In this document: positions 15,240-24,634 of the stretch, piece after piece
Position numbering within the stretch: the first letter of the stretch is position 1
How the letters are laid out: each line of letters begins with the position of its first letter
The notes under the pieces: generated by a model
Databases searched by the model: none
Told to the model about the DNA's origin: nothing
What the model saw: only the letters and a program-made list of their open reading frames with translations
Translations under genes and position numbers: made by a program
Source of the DNA: Lentibacillus jeotgali
Lineage (GTDB): Bacteria > Bacillota > Bacilli > Bacillales > Amphibacillaceae
DNA: 64,000 nt
Direction of reading: 5' to 3'
Assembly (NCBI RefSeq): GCF_000224785.1
Contig: NZ_AGAV01000007.1
Location: 62,001-126,000, forward strand

Positions 15240-16826
15240 TTATGTTGTCTGATCATACTGGTTCACATCAAACAGATCGATCAATTCGATATCCGGGTGA
15301 TTATCTTTGAACCAGTTCAGCGAAAAGTCATTTTTGAACAGGACAACGTAATTGTCGGAGCGGTCCCGGACAAGCATATTCCGCTCATCGTACATCGATG
15401 GATCCACCTGGTCAGACTTCAGCCACCGTGGTACCCGTTCGCCAATTGGCTCGAGCATGACTTCTACATTATACTCATTCCGCATGCGGTATTGGAAGAC
15501 CTCATATTGCAGCTCACCGACCGCACCCAGAATGTATGATTCGGAACGGTAATGTTTATACAATTGAATGGCGCCTTCCTGGACGAGCTGTTCGATGCCT
15601 TTTTTAAACTGCTTGGCCTTCATGACGTTTTTGGCTGTGACGCGCTTAAATTGCTCCGGCGGGAATTGCGGAAGCTCCTGATATTCGAATAGGTCTTTTC
15701 CTTCCAACAATGTGTCACCGATTTGATAAGCGTTCGGGTCGTAAACACCGATGATATCACCGGCATACGCTTCCTGAACCGTGTCACGGTCAGAAGCGAC
15801 AAACTGCTGCGATTGTGCTAGTTTGATTGGCTTTCCGGTACGTGCCAGTTTCACACTCATGCCGCGTTTGAATTTCCCGGAACAAACTCTCAGGAAAGCG
15901 ACTCTGTCTCGATGATTAGGGTTCATGTTAGCCTGGATTTTGAAAATAAAACCGGAAAAATCCGGGTTATCCGGTGAAATGACACCTTCCGTTGATTTGC
16001 GCGGTGCGGGTTCCGGAGCCATCGAAATAAACGTGTCAAAAAAGGTTTGTACGCCAAACGGAGCCAGTGCACTTCCGAAAAAGACCGGTGTCTGCTCGCC
16101 GGAAAGGATTGCCTCGAGTGAGAATTCATCACCAGCTTCCTCAACCAGTGAGAGTTCATCCTTGGCCGCCTCGTAAGTTGCGTTGGACACGAGTTCGTCA
16201 TGCTCCGGTTTATCGAGATCTTCGTAGGGAATATAAGTTTCTTCTTCATTCCCGTTATACTGAATAAACTGATTCCCGTGCCGGTCAAATGTGCCGAGAA
16301 ATCGTTTGCCCATGCCGGCCGGCCAGGTCATCGGATATGTTTCAATATCAAGTACTTCTTCGATTTCTTCCAGCAATTCGAGCGGCTCGCGTCCTTCACG
16401 GTCAAGTTTATTGATAAATGTAAAAATAGGGATGCCGCGCATTTTACATACTTTAAACAATTTGATTGTCTGTGCTTCAATCCCTTTTGTTGCATCAATG
16501 ATCATGACAACACTGTCCACCGCCGTTAATGTCCGGTACGTATCCTCACTGAAATCCTCGTGTCCGGGGGTATCCAGAATATTGACCTGATAGCCGTTAT
16601 ATGGAAAATTCATCACACTGGACGTCACCGAAATGCCGCGCTGTTTTTCAATTTCCATCCAGTCTGATGTGGCGAATTTGCCCGACTTTTTCCCTTTCAC
16701 GGTACCGGCTGAGCGAATCAAATTGCCGAACAACAGCAGTTTCTCGGTCATTGTAGTCTTCCCGGCGTCCGGGTGCGAAATGATTGCAAATGTTCGCCGC
16801 TTTTTCACTTCATCATGTACTTCCAT
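15240..16826 (-). CDS. prfC: Peptide chain release factor 3
   Basis: RF3 is the GTPase that removes RF1/RF2 from the ribosome after termination. The 528-residue protein shows G1 SHPDAGKTT, the switch region with [11 protein letters not shown]3 [16 protein letters not shown] and G4 [14 protein letters not shown]. Domain II and the RF3-specific C-terminal domain follow ([14 protein letters not shown] near the end). The start at 16826 follows GGAAGGGA; an in-frame ATG at 16841 overlaps that site. It is monocistronic, with its own terminator. Confidence 0.96.
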   Translation of the reverse strand: MEVHDEVKKRRTFAIISHPDAGKTTMTEKLLLFGNLIRSAGTVKGKKSGKFATSDWMEIEKQRGISVTSSVMNFPYNGYQVNILDTPGHEDFSEDTYRTLTAVDSVVMIIDATKGIEAQTIKLFKVCKMRGIPIFTFINKLDREGREPLELLEEIEEVLDIETYPMTWPAGMGKRFLGTFDRHGNQFIQYNGNEEETYIPYEDLDKPEHDELVSNATYEAAKDELSLVEEAGDEFSLEAILSGEQTPVFFGSALAPFGVQTFFDTFISMAPEPAPRKSTEGVISPDNPDFSGFIFKIQANMNPNHRDRVAFLRVCSGKFKRGMSVKLARTGKPIKLAQSQQFVASDRDTVQEAYAGDIIGVYDPNAYQIGDTLLEGKDLFEYQELPQFPPEQFKRVTAKNVMKAKQFKKGIEQLVQEGAIQLYKHYRSESYILGAVGELQYEVFQYRMRNEYNVEVMLEPIGERVPRWLKSDQVDPSMYDERNMLVRDRSDNYVVLFKNDFSLNWFKDNHPDIELIDLFDVNQYDQTT

Positions 16827-17104
16827 AAAAATCCCTTCCATTTTAGATTTTATTTTTGTATTCTGACTTCGATGGGGGATTTTAATTTACATCGGAAAGA
16901 TTCTCCTTTATTTTGTTTAAAAAGTCGTCGTTTGATACGTACAAACGATAGCATGTCGGAGGTGTTTAGTCAATCTGTTCCAGGATATGCATGCGGAATA
17001 AAATGAGGAATTAAAGAGGCGTTAAGTGCTCAAATACTTGCCTTTTTAAAAAACATTCATATATCCTTGCCCTTATAGGTATTAAAATTTGAGGAGGTAA
17101 TCTT

Positions 17105-17404
17105 ATGAAACAAATAACAACCAAACAATTGGCGGAAAAAATTAAAGATAATGAGAACGTGAACGTGATTGATGTCCGGGAAGATGAGGAAGTGGCACAA
17201 GGAAAAATTCCAGGTGCAAAGCATATTCCATTAGGAGAAGTTCCTGAGCGTCTTGATGAAATAGACAAAAACAAACACTACTATATGGTATGCCGTTCCG
17301 GTGGCAGAAGCGGCAGGGCGAGTGAATTTCTGGATGCTCAAGGCTATGATATCACCAATGTGGATGGCGGCATGCTTCAATGGGATGAGGATGTTGAAAA
17401 ATAA
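17105..17404 (+). CDS. Rhodanese-like domain protein
   Basis: A 99-residue single-domain rhodanese with the active-site loop C-R-S-G-G-R-S, where the Cys carries the persulfide. The opening VNVIDVREDEEVAQGKIPGA and closing NVDGGMLQW motifs are also typical. Such small rhodaneses move sulfane sulfur between proteins in the cytoplasm. ATG 17105 follows GAGGAGG at good spacing. No sulfur-metabolism gene is adjacent; the copper locus begins 730 bp downstream. Confidence 0.93.
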   Translation: MKQITTKQLAEKIKDNENVNVIDVREDEEVAQGKIPGAKHIPLGEVPERLDEIDKNKHYYMVCRSGGRSGRASEFLDAQGYDITNVDGGMLQWDEDVEK

Positions 17405-17624
17405 CGCCTGCTGATAGAAAAGCTTCCTTATCACAGGTGGTAAGTGATGACACTATGCGATTAGAGCGAAAAAGTATAAGAAACTTCAATCAGTGGGAGC
17501 GTTTTGGCCCCGCTGATTGTTAGTTGAACAGAATCGGGCATTAATTGGCAGTTGGCCTTTTTGGTTTACCGCATCGTCTTTGAGTAGGAATACTACTGCC
17601 AGTTATGCGGGATAGATTTATTTA

Positions 17625-17656
17625 AAAACACCGGCGCTATTGTACGCCGGTGTTTT
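17625..17656. terminator. Perfect 12-bp hairpin, probable terminator
   Basis: AAAACACCGGCG (17625-17636) pairs perfectly with CGCCGGTGTTTT (17645-17656). The stem carries T/A runs at its base in both directions. It is about 220 bp downstream of the rhodanese stop codon. Confidence 0.6.
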
Positions 17657-17704
17657 ACTTATAGAGTAGAAAAAGATCACGATAAAGCACAATGACAATC
17701 TTCC

Positions 17705-17931
17705 GGCTCGTGCGAGAACCAGGTTGACTTGTGCAAGAGGTACTCGAACCTATGCGGGAACAGTACCAACCTGTGCGAGGTGCTGTTGAACTTGTGTCGG
17801 AACAGCGTGAATTTGTGCGAAAGGCGCCCGAACTTGTGCGGCAGCATCCCCAACTTGTGTGAGAGACGCTTGAACTTGTGCAGGAACAGCCCCAACTCGT
17901 GCGAGAGACACTTGAAACTCGTGCAGGAACA
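17705..17931. repeat. 21-bp phased array D (AACTTGTGCGGGA type)
   Basis: Eleven units with a GTGCG-like core lie at 17710, 17731, 17752, 17773, 17794, 17815, 17836, 17857, 17878, 17899 and 17921. The first ten are spaced by exactly 21 bp although the spacer bases vary strongly, so phase is conserved better than sequence. The consensus is roughly AACTTGTGCGGGAACAG. It lies in the 734-bp gap between the rhodanese and copB genes. The rest of that gap holds two hairpins (about 17491-17520 and 17625-17656) and the copB promoter. Confidence 0.9.
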
Positions 17932-18020
17932 GTGAAATTGTACCCATCAAAGTAGACATCTTGAAAATCATGCAAGAAGAATCGAACTCTCACAAAATAT
18001 TATCAGTAGACTTTAATAAT

Positions 18021-18060
18021 TTGCAGGATTATAATGTTTACATATTACCCTAAGGGGGTA
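18021..18060 (+). promoter_or_regulatory. copB promoter with CsoR-type operator
   Basis: TTGCAG (18021-18026) and TATTAC (18043-18048) with a 16-bp spacer form a plausible promoter. The near-palindrome TACCCTAAGGGGGTA (18046-18060) overlaps the -10 and matches the GC-rich core of known CsoR operators. Copper-dependent release of CsoR would then induce copB. Confidence 0.65.
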
Positions 18061-18138
18061 TATGTATAAATGAATCATAAAAATTCCGCCATGTAGAAAA
18101 CTATTAAAGTAAGTGGCTTGAGAAAGGAGGACCATATA

Positions 18139-20277
18139 ATGAGTAACAATCATAAGAAACATAATAGTAGTCATGCTGAACATCAGCATGATCACCAGCA
18201 TAGGGAAGAGGAACATCAACATGACCAAAACCATAAGAGCACTCACGAGCATCATCACCATCATGATGGCGCACACCATGATCATAGCAGCCATGACGAC
18301 CACCAGGGGCACGATCATCATGGGCACGGCCATCATGATCATGGCGATATGGTCAGTGATTTCAAAAAACGATTTTATATTTCTTTAGCTACTACCATAC
18401 CAATATTAATTCTGTCACCGATGATTCAGAATTTTATTGGTGTCGATTGGCGTTTTCCATTTGATCAGTATATCCTGTTCGCGCTTGCGACATTTGTATT
18501 CTTTTACGGCGGGTGGCCGTTCATTACTGGCGGTGTAAGTGAGCTTAAAGATAAAAACCCAGGTATGATGACACTGATCGGACTGGCCATTCTTGTCGCA
18601 TATGGATACAGCTCACTGACTGTTTTCGGCTGGGAAGGCAAAGATTTCTTCTGGGAACTGGCCACATTGATTGATATCATGCTGCTTGGTCACTGGATTG
18701 AGATGCGGTCGGTCATGGGTGCATCCAATGCCCTGGAAGAACTGGTCAAACTTATGCCGAATGAAGCACATAAGCTCGATGAGAATGACAATGTGACAGA
18801 TGTGCCTACCTCTGAGTTGAAACATGATGATAAGGTGCTTATAAAACCTGGCGAAAAAATACCAGTCGACGGGACGATTTTTGAAGGCAATTCAGCGATT
18901 GATGAGTCGATGCTGACTGGTGAGTCGGTTCCAATCGAGAAAGAAAAGGGCGATGAAGTGATTGGCGGATCGGTTAACAAGGAAGGCTCAATTAAAGTTA
19001 CCGTTGAAAAAACCGGCGAAGATTCGTACCTTTCCCAGGTCATTACCTTAGTCCGGGAAGCACAGGAATCAAAGTCAAAGACACAGGATTTGACAAACCG
19101 TGCGGCCAAATGGCTGTTTTACATCGCCCTTGCATCAGGGTTTATCACATTATTCATTTGGCTGTTATTAGGCTATCAGTTCGATGCTGCTTTGGAGCGG
19201 ATGGTCACGGTTATGGTTATCACCTGTCCGCACGCACTTGGGCTAGCAGCGCCGCTCGTTATTGCCGTTTCAACATCGATTTCGGCTAAACAGGGACTTC
19301 TGATCCGCAATCGTGCCAATTTTGAAGGCGCACGCAATTTAAATGCGGTTGTGTTTGATAAGACCGGTACGCTGACAAAAGGCGAATTCGGCGTCACCAA
19401 TATCGTGCCTCAGGAAGGATACGAAGAAAATGATATTCTGACATGGGCGGCAAGTCTTGAGCAGAATTCGGAACATCCGATTGCGGCCGGCATTGTCAAT
19501 TCTGCTAAGGACAAAGATCTTCAACTGAAAAAAATAGAGGAATTTGAATCGATTACAGGAAAAGGCATTGAAGGCAAAATCGAGGGCAGGAAAGTCAATG
19601 TTGTTAGTCCCGGTTATGTCGCTGATAACACTATGGATTATGACCAGGATCAGTTTGAACATTTATCTGAAGAGGGCAAAACCGTCGTCTTTTTGCTGCT
19701 GGATGATGAACTGGCTGGCATGATCGCTTTGGCGGATATGGTTCGCGAAACGGCCAAAGAGGCTGTCGCATCATTAAAAGAAGAAGGAATACACACTATT
19801 ATGTTGACCGGCGATAATCAAAAGGTCGCTGACTGGGTAGCAAAACAAATCGGGATTGATGAGGTCTACGCAGAAGTGCTTCCTGATGATAAAGCGAACC
19901 AGGTGAAGAAGATTAAACAAAAAGGCTGGGAAGTCGCTATGACGGGTGATGGCGTTAACGACGCACCGGCACTGGCTACAGCCGACTTGGGCATTGCCAT
20001 CGGGGCTGGTACAGATGTTGCGATGGAATCAGCCGATGTTGTTCTCGTTAAAAGCAACCCAAAAGATGTGGTATCACTGATGAATCTTTCCGGCAAAACA
20101 TACCGAAAAATGGTCCAGAACCTGTGGTGTGCAGCAGGCTATAATATTGTCGCCATACCGCTGGCGGCAGGGGTGCTGGCACCGATTGGCCTTATTCTCA
20201 GTCCGGCAGTCGGTGCAGTACTGATGAGCCTGAGTACGATTATTGTGGCGATCAACGCCAAGCTGTTAAAGGCGTAA
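18139..20277 (+). CDS. copB: Copper-exporting P1B-type ATPase, CopB type
   Basis: A 712-residue membrane pump. The first ~70 residues are extremely His-rich (for example HEHHHHHDGAHHDH) and probably bind metal; there is no CxxC domain. Membrane helix 6 carries the CopB signature T-C-P-H-A-L-G-L-A. Phosphorylation site DKTGTLTKG, actuator loop MLTGESVPIE and hinge MTGDGVNDAPAL are intact. CopB pumps export Cu and sometimes Ag from the cytoplasm. The start at ATG 18139 follows AGAAAGGAGG; the ATG at 18118 precedes that site. It has its own CsoR-like operator and terminator, and csoR-copA-copZ follow. Confidence 0.95.
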   Translation: MSNNHKKHNSSHAEHQHDHQHREEEHQHDQNHKSTHEHHHHHDGAHHDHSSHDDHQGHDHHGHGHHDHGDMVSDFKKRFYISLATTIPILILSPMIQNFIGVDWRFPFDQYILFALATFVFFYGGWPFITGGVSELKDKNPGMMTLIGLAILVAYGYSSLTVFGWEGKDFFWELATLIDIMLLGHWIEMRSVMGASNALEELVKLMPNEAHKLDENDNVTDVPTSELKHDDKVLIKPGEKIPVDGTIFEGNSAIDESMLTGESVPIEKEKGDEVIGGSVNKEGSIKVTVEKTGEDSYLSQVITLVREAQESKSKTQDLTNRAAKWLFYIALASGFITLFIWLLLGYQFDAALERMVTVMVITCPHALGLAAPLVIAVSTSISAKQGLLIRNRANFEGARNLNAVVFDKTGTLTKGEFGVTNIVPQEGYEENDILTWAASLEQNSEHPIAAGIVNSAKDKDLQLKKIEEFESITGKGIEGKIEGRKVNVVSPGYVADNTMDYDQDQFEHLSEEGKTVVFLLLDDELAGMIALADMVRETAKEAVASLKEEGIHTIMLTGDNQKVADWVAKQIGIDEVYAEVLPDDKANQVKKIKQKGWEVAMTGDGVNDAPALATADLGIAIGAGTDVAMESADVVLVKSNPKDVVSLMNLSGKTYRKMVQNLWCAAGYNIVAIPLAAGVLAPIGLILSPAVGAVLMSLSTIIVAINAKLLKA

Positions 20278-20284
20278 TATTTTA

Positions 20285-20322
20285 AAAAGGAAATCGGTCT
20301 TGCTGCCGGTTTCCTTTTTATT
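20285..20322 (+). terminator. Terminator of copB
   Basis: AAAAGGAAATCGG (20285-20297) pairs with CCGGTTTCCTTTT (20306-20318), followed by TATT, 8 bp after the stop codon. Confidence 0.75.
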
Positions 20323-20348
20323 ATCCGACATTATTTTGTGTTTTTACG

Positions 20349-20382
20349 TTGACAAATATACGAAAGGGGGGTATCCTATAAT
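20349..20382 (+). promoter_or_regulatory. csoR-copA promoter with CsoR-type operator
   Basis: Perfect -35 TTGACA (20349-20354) and TATCCT (20372-20377) have a 17-bp spacer; TATAAT at 20377-20382 is an alternative -10. The spacer holds TACGAAAGGGGGGTA (20359-20373), matching 11 of 15 positions of the copB operator. This places a CsoR site between -35 and -10, fitting autorepression. Confidence 0.65.
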
Positions 20383-20406
20383 TAGAAAATGAAAGGAGTG
20401 AGGCAG

Positions 20407-20709
20407 ATGGGCGAACATTTGCGTGATCACCCGGTAACGCCCCGGTCCGACTCTGAAAAACAGGCGGTTGTGAACCGCCTGAAGCGGATTGAGGGACAGG
20501 TACGGGGTATCCAGAAAATGGTTGAAGAAGATCGTTATTGCGTTGATATATTAGTGCAGATCAGTGCGATCAACGCTGCGTTGAAAAAAACAGGCTTCTC
20601 CATCGCGGAACGGCATACGAAGCATTGTGTCAGCGATGCAGTGCAATCCGGTGAAGGGGATGAAGCAATTGAGGAATTAATGGAGGTTATGAAGCAGTTT
20701 TCCAAGTAG
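20407..20709 (+). CDS. csoR: Copper-sensing repressor CsoR
   Basis: A 100-residue all-helical repressor. The Cu(I) ligands of the family are present: Cys45 (YCVDILVQ), His70 and Cys74 (RHTKHCV). The DNA-contact helix has RLKRIEGQVRGIQKM. In the copper-free state CsoR blocks copper-export promoters; Cu(I) releases it. The start at ATG 20407 is eight bases after AAAGGAG, while an in-frame ATG at 20389 has no site. It is followed 12 bp later by copA, so the two are co-transcribed. Confidence 0.94.
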   Translation: MGEHLRDHPVTPRSDSEKQAVVNRLKRIEGQVRGIQKMVEEDRYCVDILVQISAINAALKKTGFSIAERHTKHCVSDAVQSGEGDEAIEELMEVMKQFSK

Positions 20710-20721
20710 GGGGGATAAAAA

Positions 20722-23106
20722 ATGAGCGAATCAGAACATACAACGCTTGGTGTAACAGGGATGACCTGTGCTGCCTGCTCCAACCGTATTGAAAAAGTAC
20801 TCAATAAAATGGATGGTGTCGAAGCGAAAGTCAATTTAACAACAGAAAAAGCCTCTGTAGACTACAATCCTTCTTCGGCATCTATTGATGATATAAGTGC
20901 TAAAATCGAAAAACTGGGTTATGGCGTTCAAACCGAAAAAGCAGAATTTGACGTTTATGGGATGACGTGTGCTGCTTGTTCCAACCGTATTGAGAAGGTG
21001 CTTAATAAACAAAGCGGTGTCAAGCTTGCCAATGTTAATTTGGCAACGGAAAGTGCAGCTGTTGAATACAACCCGGGTCTGATGGAAGCAGACGATATTA
21101 TTGGACGGATCCGGAAACTTGGCTATGATGCCGATGTAAAAGCCGATCAGGAAGATAAGCAGTCACAGAAGGAAAAGCAGATTCAGCGGATGAAAATGAA
21201 GCTAATCACGTCCGCTGTACTGTCGGTACCGCTTCTGATGACAATGCTTGTACACCTGTTTGGCATGAGTGTACCGGATATCCTGATGAATCCGTGGTTC
21301 CAATTTGCCCTGGCAACCCCGGTGCAATTCATTATTGGCTGGCAGTTTTACGTAGGCGCTTATAAAAACCTCCGCAATGGCGGGGCCAACATGGATGTGC
21401 TTGTCGCATTAGGTACGAGTGCCGCGTATTTTTACAGCCTGTACGAAGCCGCGAAAACAATCGGGAACCCGGCGTATATGCCGCATCTCTATTTTGAAAC
21501 AAGTGCCATTTTAATCACGCTCATTCTTTTCGGTAAATATCTGGAGACGAACGCGAAAAGTAAAACAACCGTTGCCCTGTCGAAGCTTTTGGATCTGCAG
21601 GCCAAACAGGCGCGTGTCATTCGCAATGATGCGGAAGTGATGATTCCGGTTGAGGATGTGGCAGTCGGTGACAGACTTATGGTCAAACCAGGCGAAAAAT
21701 TCCCGGTTGACGGGATCGTTATGAAAGGCAAAACGTCAGTTGACGAATCGATGATCACCGGTGAATCGATCCCGGTTGAAAAAGAACTTCAATCAAATGT
21801 CATCGGGTCGACCATCAATAAAAACGGAACAGTCGAAATGGAAGCAACGAAAGTCGGCAAGGATACAGCACTCGCATCGATTGTAAAAGTGGTGGAGGAT
21901 GCGCAGGGGTCCAAAGCACCGATCCAGCGGCTGGCAGACGTTATTTCCGGCTATTTCGTTCCGATCGTCGTGGGGATTGCTCTTTTGACATTTGTTATCT
22001 GGATTGTATTTATACAGCCGGGCGCATTTGAACCGGCGCTGGTTGCCTCAATCGCCGTGCTCGTCATTGCCTGTCCGTGTGCCTTGGGGCTGGCAACCCC
22101 GACATCGATTATGGTCGGTACTGGCAAATCTGCTGAAACCGGTATTTTGTTTAAAGGCGGCGAACACCTAGAACGGACTCATCAGCTGGATGCGGTGATC
22201 TTGGATAAAACTGGTACCATTACAAAAGGTAAACCTGAAGTCACGGATTTCACCGGCGATCAAGAAACGTTGAAGTTGCTGGCCAGTGCAGAAAAAGGCT
22301 CTGAACACCCGCTGGCGGAAGCGATTGTCGCATATGCAACTGAGCGTCATGTCGATTTGGCTGATGCCGATGCGTTTGAAGCTGTGCCAGGCCGGGGCAT
22401 CAAAGGAGTTGTTTCCGGTAAGGACGTACGCGTAGGAACGCGCGAATTGATGGCTGAAAAAAACGTCACAATCGAAGGTGCGGACCATGACATGGCCGGC
22501 TATGAAACGGATGGTAAAACCGCGATGCTGATTGCTGTAAATGGTGAGTACCGCGGGATTGTTTCGGTAGCTGATACGATTAAGGATACAGCTGTTGAGG
22601 CAATCAATCAGCTGCACGAACAGGGGCTTGAAACCATCATGCTAACCGGTGATAACGAACGCACTGCACAGGCGATTGCCAGGCAGGTTGGCATCGATCA
22701 GGTTATTGCACAAGTTTTACCAGAGGTAAAAGCGGATAAAGTAAAAGAGATACAGCTTCAAGGAAAAAAGGTCGCTATGGTCGGTGACGGCATCAATGAT
22801 GCGCCGGCACTAGCCGTTGCAGACATCGGGATTGCCATCGGTACGGGCACTGAAGTTGCTATTGAAGCAGCAGATGTGACGATCCTCGGCGGTGAATTGC
22901 TGCTGATACCAAAAGCGATTGGCATCAGTAAAGCCACAATCAGAAATATCCGGCAGAATTTGTTCTGGGCGTTCGCCTATAACAGTGCCGGTGTCCCAAT
23001 CGCAGCTGCCGGATTGCTGGCGCCATGGATTGCCGGCGGAGCCATGGCACTAAGTTCCGTAAGCGTTGTATCCAACTCACTTCGCTTAAAGCGAGCTAAG
23101 ATATAG
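20722..23106 (+). CDS. copA: Copper-exporting P1B-type ATPase CopA
   Basis: A 794-residue Cu(I) pump with two N-terminal heavy-metal-associated domains, each with M-T-C-A-A-C (Cys16/19 and Cys83/86). The translocation motif is [11 protein letters not shown], and [19 protein letters not shown] and [11 protein letters not shown] are intact. It receives Cu(I) from CopZ and exports it. The gene lies between csoR and copZ, and a hairpin after the stop codon (23111-23139) may raise the relative yield or stability of the copZ message. ATG 20722 follows AGGGGGGAT. Confidence 0.97.
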   Translation: MSESEHTTLGVTGMTCAACSNRIEKVLNKMDGVEAKVNLTTEKASVDYNPSSASIDDISAKIEKLGYGVQTEKAEFDVYGMTCAACSNRIEKVLNKQSGVKLANVNLATESAAVEYNPGLMEADDIIGRIRKLGYDADVKADQEDKQSQKEKQIQRMKMKLITSAVLSVPLLMTMLVHLFGMSVPDILMNPWFQFALATPVQFIIGWQFYVGAYKNLRNGGANMDVLVALGTSAAYFYSLYEAAKTIGNPAYMPHLYFETSAILITLILFGKYLETNAKSKTTVALSKLLDLQAKQARVIRNDAEVMIPVEDVAVGDRLMVKPGEKFPVDGIVMKGKTSVDESMITGESIPVEKELQSNVIGSTINKNGTVEMEATKVGKDTALASIVKVVEDAQGSKAPIQRLADVISGYFVPIVVGIALLTFVIWIVFIQPGAFEPALVASIAVLVIACPCALGLATPTSIMVGTGKSAETGILFKGGEHLERTHQLDAVILDKTGTITKGKPEVTDFTGDQETLKLLASAEKGSEHPLAEAIVAYATERHVDLADADAFEAVPGRGIKGVVSGKDVRVGTRELMAEKNVTIEGADHDMAGYETDGKTAMLIAVNGEYRGIVSVADTIKDTAVEAINQLHEQGLETIMLTGDNERTAQAIARQVGIDQVIAQVLPEVKADKVKEIQLQGKKVAMVGDGINDAPALAVADIGIAIGTGTEVAIEAADVTILGGELLLIPKAIGISKATIRNIRQNLFWAFAYNSAGVPIAAAGLLAPWIAGGAMALSSVSVVSNSLRLKRAKI

Positions 23107-23110
23107 AGCG

Positions 23111-23139
23111 CTACTGTGGAGCGGTTTCCTCCACAGTAG
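23111..23139 (+). promoter_or_regulatory. Hairpin between copA and copZ
   Basis: CTACTGTGGAG (23111-23121) pairs perfectly with CTCCACAGTAG (23129-23139). No U-tract follows, so it looks more like a processing or attenuation structure than a full terminator. Confidence 0.5.
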
Positions 23140-23185
23140 GTTGAGAAACCTTTAACAAATATTTTTTAAAAGGAGAGATGTCATT

Positions 23186-23392
23186 ATGCAAACGACACTG
23201 GATGTAAAAGGAATGACATGCGGTCATTGCGAGAGTGCTGTTAAAGGCGCACTAGAAGGAATAGAAGGGGTACAAGGCGTTGAAGTAAGCCTTGACACTG
23301 GCAAAGTTAATGTCATATATGATGAAGCAATCGCAAACATTGAATCAATGCGTGCGGCAGTGGAAGAGCAAGGCTACGATGTTGTTGTTTAA
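23186..23392 (+). CDS. copZ: Copper chaperone CopZ
   Basis: A 68-residue single heavy-metal-associated domain with G-M-T-C-G-H-C (Cys12 and Cys15) that carries Cu(I) to the CopA N-terminal domains. It shows the usual beta-alpha-beta-beta-alpha-beta pattern and length. ATG 23186 follows AAAAGGAGAG. It is the last gene of the csoR-copA-copZ unit and is followed by a terminator-like repeat end. Confidence 0.96.
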   Translation: MQTTLDVKGMTCGHCESAVKGALEGIEGVQGVEVSLDTGKVNVIYDEAIANIESMRAAVEEQGYDVVV

Positions 23393-23427
23393 GACAACTC
23401 TCTAATAGTAGTTGTTCAAAAATAAAT

Positions 23428-23475
23428 AAGAGGTTGGGACATAACTAATGATACTTTTGTCTCGACCTCTTTTTT
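23428..23475 (+). terminator. Terminator of copZ, miniature form of the interspersed repeat
   Basis: AAGAGGTTGGGACA (23428-23441) pairs with TGTCTCGACCTCTT (23459-23472), followed by a T-run. The arms resemble the terminal inverted repeats of the 266-bp element at 8185-8450, with the core missing. Confidence 0.7.
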
Positions 23476-23584
23476 GAAAAATAGGTAAAAAATCTTGGCC
23501 CTGCCACAGTGTGTTCACTGTGGTATCTTTATAGGATGAGAAACCATCATGGAATGCATTTATGTAAGACAAGAAGGTAAATGA

Positions 23585-23887
23585 TTACCTTCTCATGCCT
23601 CTCTCTTTTAGTCTTACCGGTGCAGAATCGTTTTTTTCTTTAATATAATGTTCATTATCCTTCGTTAAATCGTCTAATTTCCGGACAGCTTTTTCAAACT
23701 CTTGTCTCGTAAGTTGATTTGTAGCCATTAACGAACATAGCATAGCATATGCCATGGGTGTCGTATCAATGAGGATACTTACATCAACATCCGAATTACC
23801 ACTGTCCCGGACGATCGATTCAACTGATTTCTTAACTTCAGCCTGTTTCCTGTCTTCTAATGGGAACACATTGTCTAGGTTTTCCAT
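23585..23887 (-). CDS. Conserved-looking hypothetical protein
   Basis: A 100-residue charged, helical, soluble protein (MENLDNVFPLEDRK...) with no membrane segment and no motif I recognise. It has a good ribosome binding site (AAAGGAGC, five bases before ATG 23887) and normal codon use, so it is likely a real gene. A perfect 36-bp palindrome lies upstream, separating it from the next minus-strand gene. Confidence 0.65.
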   Translation of the reverse strand: MENLDNVFPLEDRKQAEVKKSVESIVRDSGNSDVDVSILIDTTPMAYAMLCSLMATNQLTRQEFEKAVRKLDDLTKDNEHYIKEKNDSAPVRLKERGMRR

Positions 23888-23914
23888 GGTTGCTCCTTTC
23901 TTGTTTGAAATATC

Positions 23915-23950
23915 TTATCAAAGTGGGATAGTTCTATCCCACTTTGATAA
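23915..23950. terminator. Perfect 17-bp palindrome
   Basis: 23915-23931 (TTATCAAAGTGGGATAG) and 23934-23950 are perfectly complementary around a 2-nt TT loop. It lies just after the stop codon of the 24308-23961 gene and before the start of the 23887 gene. It is probably a terminator for the former; an operator is possible, since U-tracts are weak. Confidence 0.55.
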
Positions 23951-23960
23951 TTAAACTATA

Positions 23961-24308
23961 CTAATAGCACTTCTTTTTTCTGCGCTTTTTCTGCCTGTCT
24001 TGGTTGTCTCTATCATCCTGTACGCCACCCACTTCGTTATTATCATCTTCAACGTCTTCACTGAAGTCGGCTTCGGAATCGGCGTCAACCCTAATATCTG
24101 TATAAGAGTTCCCGCTGTTTTCGACTCTTGCGATATTGATATTACGGTGTTTGTTTTTTAGATCGTTTTCGTTATCATTGTCATTTTCATTGTCTAGTTT
24201 TATATCGCCGTCGAAATCAACTTTTGACTTCGAATTGGCATCAGTCTTTGCTTTGGCCTTTGAGAAACTAACCTCTTGATTTCCGTTTTTATCAAACTTT
24301 TTCCACAT
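23961..24308 (-). CDS. Low-complexity acidic hypothetical protein
   Basis: About 115 residues with an Asp/Asn/Glu-rich middle (DNENDNDNENDLKNKHR, later DADSEADFSEDVEDDNNE) and a strongly basic end (KKRRKKKCY). No domain is recognised. The composition suggests an unfolded, possibly spore- or surface-associated polypeptide, but this is a guess. The start is ATG 24308, nine bases after GGAGG; an ATG two codons earlier sits too close to the site. Confidence 0.6.
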   Translation of the reverse strand: MWKKFDKNGNQEVSFSKAKAKTDANSKSKVDFDGDIKLDNENDNDNENDLKNKHRNINIARVENSGNSYTDIRVDADSEADFSEDVEDDNNEVGGVQDDRDNQDRQKKRRKKKCY

Positions 24309-24634
24309 GTTCATTTCCTCCTTTTTTGGATTTAATAACACTGTATGTCGAGGGTGTTTTAAGAGGAAAGGCTGTTCACGTAGTCAATTGATTGTTTCTA
24401 TGAGGATGGTATTAACCATAATGGCGTCAGTCATTTATGTAAATGAACAGGTAAACACTGCTTACTTACTAAAAACTACCGGCGTTTCACTGTATACATA
24501 ATTTACATGGCGGTTGGGAAGATATAAAAGGTACATGACCGCTATAACGCAATAAGCTAGAGCCATCGTGGAAACCCTGAAGACCGATTGGGGACAGCCA
24601 TCATCAAAATAGACAGTCGAAGGAGGCGAACTAA
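24309..24634. other. Intergenic region between divergent genes
   Basis: 326 bp between the acidic hypothetical (minus) and the DUF3231 gene (plus). It must hold both promoters, but I could not assign convincing -35/-10 pairs. No gene, hairpin or repeat stands out. Confidence 0.5.

Noticed and set aside
17705-17931. CRISPR array
   Set aside because: Units are 21 bp with degenerate sequence throughout and no constant-repeat/unique-spacer structure; no cas genes are in the window.
17655-17993. Repeat-containing ORFs on both strands in array D, resembling heptad coiled coils
   Set aside because: The 21-bp period mimics heptads; several overlapping frames on both strands are equally open and none has a ribosome binding site.
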